DNA from: Anaeramoeba flamelloides
Lineage: Eukaryota; Metamonada; Anaeramoebidae
NCBI GenBank assembly: GCA_027625915.1
Contig: JANTQA010000047.1
Coordinates: forward strand, 19,034,001 to 19,098,000
Direction: 5' to 3'
Length of the DNA: 64,000 bases
The notes below the pieces were generated by a model. That model searched no databases. It worked only from the letters and a program-made list of their open reading frames with translations, and was not told the DNA's origin. The translations under genes and the position numbers were made by a program. Shown piece after piece: positions 58,773 to 64,000 of this stretch. Each line of letters begins with the position of its first letter. Position 1 is the stretch's first letter.

Positions 58773-61700
58773 ATGAAGAATTTTTTTAATAACTTTGATG
58801 ACAAATACAACTTGCCACTTGATTTTGCATCATGGATCTACATCTTTACATTTTTTTTAATACCACTGGTGATTGTAGTCTTTAAATTTCTTTTGTTTGT
58901 TTTAAAAGGGTAAGAGTTTATTTTTTTTTTTTCTTTTTGAACACCAAAAAACAACAAAAAGAAAAAATTTTGTTCTATCAAAAGAAAAATTAATAGTCCA
59001 TTCATTTGTTCTTTCAAACAAACCAAAAACAATTTGTAGAGACAAGTTTATTTTGTCTTATAGGATCAGCTCTATTTGGTTTAATTTTAAACAGAAACTG
59101 TCAAGATTTATTTCTCCAACAACAACAACTGGGAAATATTGGGTAAGTAACAACAGATCACTTTCACATTTCTTATTCAAAAAAGGTTTTTTTTTTGATT
59201 TTGTCTTGAAAAAACTCATGTGTAGCCATTGTATTCTTTTTTCCTTAAATTAAACATAGGATTTGCTTCAATCATTTTTAACGATTTTATTTTGTATATT
59301 GTTTTTGGCGGGAAGTTATCTACCCAAACTACCAAAAGCTTTATTATTAGTTGAAGAAATATTCTCTGTATTTTTTTTTCTTGACTATATCATTAGGTTT
59401 ATAATTTCAAAGGATCGGTAATATTTCTTTTTTTTTTTTATTTTTTTTTAAAACACAAGGCATTTTCTAGCAGCCACAACAAAGAAACAATAAAACAATA
59501 GCGAACCCCAAAAATCAAAATTTAATGATTTATTGTTCTTCTTACACACAACAAAATACCTTTCTTCTCAAATAAAAATAAAAAAGCTGGGAAATAGAAA
59601 TTTGATCTTTCATGAAACACAAGACTGTAACTATTTACAACTAATTTAACAAATAAGTGAAAAGAATTTTCATTTTTCTTTCCAGACCCTAAATTTATAA
59701 AAGTGTTTTGTTACCAATTCAGAGAAAAAATATGTTTACACAAAATAACCACTTAAAAACTTTTACATTTTGGTAAGACAAATATAAATTTTCTTAGATT
59801 TCTTGATCAACTAACAGTATTTGGATAATGAAAGATTTGATCTCTAAAAATTACAAGTTCTATTGGAATTTGACGTCCAATGAATACTAATTGTATGTTT
59901 AGGTTTATATTTATGAAAATAAAAAATGTAAAGTCTGTTGAAATAATTTAAAATTCTTAGTTCATTTTCCATTTTATAAAAATTTTTTACGTAGCTTTGA
60001 ACAAAGATTTTATTGATTTAAGGACCATCTTTATTTTACACTATCTGCAAGACCTGAAATCCAATGTTGTTAATAGAAAAAATGATTTTAAAGAATGCCT
60101 TTTAAAGGAAAGATAAAATATTACAAATTTTAGGATTTTTTTAGGATTTGTTAAATTAAAAAACATTATTGATCCAAAAACTTTTTCAAAATTCTTGAAC
60201 AAAACAAGACAAAATTCATCTCAATTTTGTTTACTTCTTGCCACTCTTACCCCCCCGTTTTATATTCAAGTATATTTATATCATTTCACTAAACTCTACA
60301 CATGTGTAAAAAGTGATGTATTAATATTTTAAGTTTTTGAGTTTTTGAGAAAATGACAAATTTAGTAAAAAAACTTAAAATATTAAGACCTCACTTTTTG
60401 CGCATTTGTATCAGATTTTCAAATGAAGTGGAAAGTAAGAGTAATAAGAGTATTTTGATTTTTGAATAATTTCAATGGAGAAATTTAAGATTTGAAAATT
60501 TCTAAAATAATTTTGTCAAAATCAACAAAATTAGAAAAAAAAAACCTAAATTTTAAACATAACAAGATTTATTGACTGGCCAATATTTTAAGTTAATAAA
60601 TGTGTTGTTAGTCAGAAAAGTAATATTCACCACAGACCATAAAATACAGATAGTCCTTAAATGTAAAGAAAGGGTTTAAAATTAGTTGATCTTTGAAACA
60701 CTCTTTGTCAAGAACCGTTTTAAAAATATAGAGTTATCAAGATAGTAAAAAAATTGAAATTGATCTAAAAAAATTTTTTCATAATTTTTGAATTTATCAT
60801 TATAAAGGATGGCCAGTCAATAAATCTTGTTATGTTTAAAATTTAGGTTTTTTTTTTCTAATTTTGTTGATTTTGGCAATACTATTTTCGAAATTTTCAA
60901 ATCTTAAATTTCTCCATTGAAATTATTCAAAAATCAAAATACTCTTACTTTCCACTTTATTTGGAAATCTGATAAAGTTTAGTGGAATGATCTAAATAGA
61001 CTTGAATATATCTGGATTGAATTTGATATTACATATTAACAAAATCGATTTTAAATATGAACTTGGTTTGTTTAAAATAGAATTACAATTTTTGTTACCA
61101 ACCTAATATTTGTTTTACCCCGTTAAAGGTCACAACACTAAATTCTTACTCTGCACTTTTTGATTTTCTAGAGTTTCAGTTTTTGATTAGCAAATTGATG
61201 GGTTGTTTCAAGAAAAACTAAAACTCTAGAAAACCACTTTTAATTTTTCTCAAGTTCTATATTGCTTCTGAAAATCAATAAATTTTCTAAATAAAATAGA
61301 AAACTTCAAGAAAACCGCCTTTCGGTTTTTTTCAATTTGAGAAATAAAAAGTAAATTTCATAAATTTTCTTTTTATTTCTAAAAAAAAAAAAAAAAAAAT
61401 GCTAAACACTAAACAGTACTCTAAAAAACACACTGAATTAACTAATTTATATTGTGAGATATCATTGAATTGGAAAAGAGTTGGTTAATTCTTCCAAAAA
61501 TCGGATTCGCACTTTAAATTAAAAGGTCTTTTGTTTCAATTGTAATTCTGTTTTTATATGCAAAAAAAATTTCATACAGTCAAAGGCGTCTCATACAATT
61601 GGGGAGTTTTGTGAAACACCAGTCCAATTTTTCGGTTCGATTCAAAATTACACCGAAATTGATTGTTTCCGGGATCAGTCAAAATATTCAAAAATTAGGT

Positions 61701-62740
61701 GGTTGAAGGAAATTGAAACAAAAATGTTTTAGACTGATAATTGAAACAATCTACTTATCAATTATTCTCCCTATCCCTGATTTTTTATAATTATTGTTTT
61801 TATTAATTATACTTTGAAAATAAAAAAATTATATTTCATTTTTTTTTTTTTTTTTGTTGAAAATGTAACAAATTTTATATTTTTAAATAATAATAATGGT
61901 AATTTCAAAAAAAAAAATTAACAACCACTAAAAAACATTCTTTGATTGTATTTAATTTATTATTTCTCATATTTCTTGTTTAACTTTTTAATAGTTTACG
62001 ATATTATTTTAGTTTTTATGCTTTAATTGATAATGCGATCCTAATTCCATTAACAATCCAGTAAGAATCTTTACCAACCCTTTTTTGTTGGTAAATATAT
62101 TACCAAAAAACTCTATTTATTAATTATTTCATTATTTATTAAAATTTTCAGAAATTGGGAATCTAGTTAAAAAAGAACAAAAAATCCATTCAAATAATAA
62201 TTACAAAAAATGAAAAATTCATCTTAAAATCTTGAAAATCCCCCCCCCCCCCTCTTATTTTTGTTGTTTAGAAACATTTTTTTGAACATTTAAGGAATAT
62301 TATGAAATTTAAAAAATTAAAGCTTTTTTTGAAATTTTTGTTCTTTTATATCTAGGTTCCTGTTTTCATGAAAAAATATTTATTTTATTTTACACAAAAA
62401 TTTGAAAAGAATTATTTTACAAGGAAATGCATTACAAAAATCAATTCAGAATCCGCTTCGCCCACTTAGGGTATTTAGAATTGGAAGAACATTTCGATTG
62501 CTTGATCGTTCAAAAACAGGTAATTTCTTTGAAATACTTTTAATTTGTAATTAAAATAATAATAATAATAATTTATATTAATTCATTATTTTTTTTTTTT
62601 TTAAAGTTGTAAATAGAGCCATCAATAAATTTATACTAAGTTTTGTAAGTTTATTATTTTGTGGAGCTGGGATTTTAATATATCTGGAACAACCAAAACA
62701 GCATATTACTTTCCACGATTCATTATATTTAGTAATTATT
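58773..62740 (+). CDS. Slo/BK-like potassium channel, 5' half (partial, six exons)
   Basis: Exons 58773-58909, 59064-59142, 59260-59417, 61995-62060, 62410-62519 and 62607-62740 join in phase between GT-AG signals (acceptor of exon 5 is GAAAAG). Exon 1 gives MKNFFNNFDDKY and an S0-like helix (WIYIFTFFLIPLVIVVFKFL). Exon 2 is a basic linker ending GKYW. Exon 3 holds S1 (LLQSFLTILFCILFLAGSYL) and S2 (EIFSVFFFLDYIIRFIISKD), matching BK FNVFFLLYFGLRFIAANDK. Exon 4 is S3 (FYALIDNAILIPLTI). Exon 5 is an Arg-rich S4 (PLRPLRVFRIGRTFRLLDRS). Exon 6 is S5 and the start of the pore (INKFILSFVSLLFCGAGILI, then YLEQPKQHITFHDSLYLVII). S0, S1-S4 and the S4-S5 pattern are those of Ca2+-activated Slo channels. 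The selectivity filter and the RCK domains must lie beyond the right edge. Expected role: plasma-membrane K+ efflux controlled by voltage and a ligand. Confidence 0.85.
60250..61020. mobile_element. Long inverted-repeat element interrupted by a second element
   Basis: The left arm (ATATTCAAGTATATTTATAT, then AAATGAAGTGGAAAGTAAGA and on to AAGATTTATTGACTGGCC at about 60587) pairs with the right arm (GGCCAGTCAATAAATCTTGT to TTTAGTGGAATGATCT and GACTTGAATATAT). The arms are about 230 bp with high identity. The spacer of about 220 bp is non-coding. Confidence 0.82.
60299..60408. mobile_element. 110-bp palindromic MITE nested in the left arm
   Basis: CACATGTGTAAAAAGTGATG at the left and (read back) CAAATGCGCAAAAAGTGAGG at the right, both continuing TTAATATTTTAAGTTTTT. 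TA flanks it on each side, while the uninterrupted right arm of the host element has one TA at that point (CTAAACTTTATCAGATT). This is direct evidence of a TA target-site duplication. Confidence 0.85.
62221..62260. repeat. Run of 13 C
   Basis: An uninterrupted run of about 13 C (about 62240-62252) inside intron 4 of the Slo-like gene, in otherwise AT-rich DNA. Confidence 0.9.
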
Positions 62741-64000
62741 GTAAGTTACTTTCACCTTTTAGTCTTTTAAACCATCCCAAAACATTTTTCAAAATTTATC
62801 ATACTAATATATTATATACTGTTCTATTATTTTATGTCATCTACAATGAGAATGCTGTATTTTTTAAAAAATTTCCTTTTGCTTTTATTTTTAAAATAAT
62901 ATCATTACTAAACAACACAGCTTAAAGCATAATGCCTTTGACAAAGGAATAAATAAAAAAAATAGCTAAAATTAATTCCCAAATGTATTCAAATCTTTTA
63001 TTCAAGAATTTTGAAATAACCAAGAAAGTAAAAAACAAAATTTTGGTAATAATTTAAATTTATTTTAAAATCCCTAAAAAGAGAAAATAAAGAAAAGGGG
63101 CACACACATTCCTGAATATAAAATTTTGCGATTAATAATCCTAAAGATTTTCTAAGAAATTAATTCATTTACTTGTTATTTACAAAAATGTACAAGATCA
63201 TTAGACGTTAAAAAAGTCTTCTGAACCCATTTTTATATTACTTCCAAATCCGATTTAGAAGTTTTTCATATTTTTTGAAGGAATAAAACAGAATTCTACT
63301 TTTTTCTGGTGGATTTAGTAATTTTCGATAATCACAGAAATCACAGAAACGAATTTTGAAGGATCAGAAATTTCAAACGCTTAACTATACTTGATAAGGG
63401 TCTAACTCTTGATAAATTAATTTAATTTCCAAATTCAAATATAAACCCTAAACAATAATTTACTAAAAAAAAGTAGGTCAATTGTCAAAAATGATAGAAC
63501 ACCATTCTGGAAAAAAATTTTCAAATCGGTTTTAATTATAAAACAATAGTAAATATTCTCATTGTCAAATATTTTTTAACGTATTTTTTCCTTGATTTTA
63601 AAACAAAAACCAAGTCCAAAAATTCGATTGATTATTAATTTTAAAATAGAATTCAAAACATCATATAAAACCAAAATTAAAGAATGGTTCAATATCTCAA
63701 ATTTGAGATTTAAATTCTAAACATTAGTAAAGGTGAATTTTTTTGATTTTTTGATGATGATATGCTTTTTCTATCCATCTGAAATTGTCTTGAAAATTTT
63801 AACAATAGGTATTAATCCGGTTTGAGAATTTTCAGTTTCATATACCTTCATTAATCAGTGAAAAATAAGTAAATAAATCATTGAAAAAGAAAAAATTTAT
63901 TATTGTTTTACAATTAAAACTGATTTGACAATTTTTTCCCTTTGGCAATTTTAATCCAGAATGGTAATAAAAAATAAACTTTTGATTTGTTTTCCATTTT
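62741..64000 (+). other. Start of intron 6 of the Slo-like channel
   Basis: Begins GTAAGTTACTTT directly after LVII. No sequence encoding the expected TVGYGD filter was found to the end of the window, so the next exon is probably beyond 64000. It contains the dispersed repeat at 63359-63490. Confidence 0.6.
63359..63490. repeat. Dispersed repeat, inverted relative to 8728-8862
   Basis: ATCAGAAATTTCAAACGCTT, CTTGATAAGGGTCTAACTCT, AATTTAATTTCCAAATTCAA and AAGTAGGTCAATTGTC match the complement of the 8.7-kb copy. Confidence 0.75.

Larger units (their letters stand above)
59418..61994 (+). other. 2.6-kb intron 3 of the Slo-like channel
   Basis: Donor GTAATA (59418) to acceptor TTTTTAATAG (ending 61994). 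It separates S2 from S3. Exons 3 and 4 match the BK family without a gap, so no exon is missing. It contains a long inverted-repeat element (60250-61020) with a nested MITE (60299-60408) and a satellite-related block near 61200-61420. Confidence 0.8.

Noticed and set aside
61575-61680. tRNA-like GGTTCGATTC
   Set aside because: No acceptor or anticodon stem can be formed around it; it resembles the start of the window (TACAGTCAACG) and may be an element end.

Overview
The window is very AT-rich eukaryotic nuclear DNA, roughly three quarters A+T by eye. It carries spliced genes with GT-AG introns and long Lys/Glu, Asn and Gln runs in proteins. Actin, calcineurin B, SAGA Spt20, a Slo-type potassium channel, rhomboid and HMG-box genes together point to a free-living unicellular eukaryote. 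Composition and protein style recall amoebozoans and Anaeramoeba, but I cannot fix the taxon. There is no rRNA, recognisable tRNA or CRISPR array.

Layout from left to right: 5' part of a rhomboid-family protease, minus strand, running off the left edge (3057-4181); decayed LINE sequence and MITEs (4.2-7.9 kb); calcineurin B, minus strand, three exons with one 6.3-kb intron (7947-14881); an Spt20-like SAGA subunit, minus strand, whose single 954-codon frame contains one TAG and one TAA before its end (17783-20644); about 9.6 kb of repeats without a gene; a two-box HMG protein, plus strand (30296-30853); repeats; a two-pass membrane protein, minus strand (35626-36297); repeats; actin, minus strand, with a probable 5'-UTR intron (44154-45278); repeats; an endonuclease/exonuclease/phosphatase-fold enzyme, minus strand (51789-52724); repeats; tRNA dimethylallyltransferase, minus strand, with a large low-complexity insert in its catalytic domain (56314-58443); and, divergently, the 5' half of a Slo/BK-like potassium channel, plus strand, six exons visible, continuing past the right edge (58773-62740).

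The genes do not form an operon or a shared pathway. They are isolated housekeeping or signalling genes in a sea of small inverted-repeat elements. At least seven MITE families recur here, one in seven copies and another in five. Two nested or interrupted insertions can be read directly. Several short exons (rhomboid exon 2, calcineurin exons 2 and 3, channel exons 1-6) were found by hand from splice signals and family motifs. All terminal stops that I could assign are TAA, which makes the internal TAG and TAA of the Spt20-like gene the most puzzling observation in the window.
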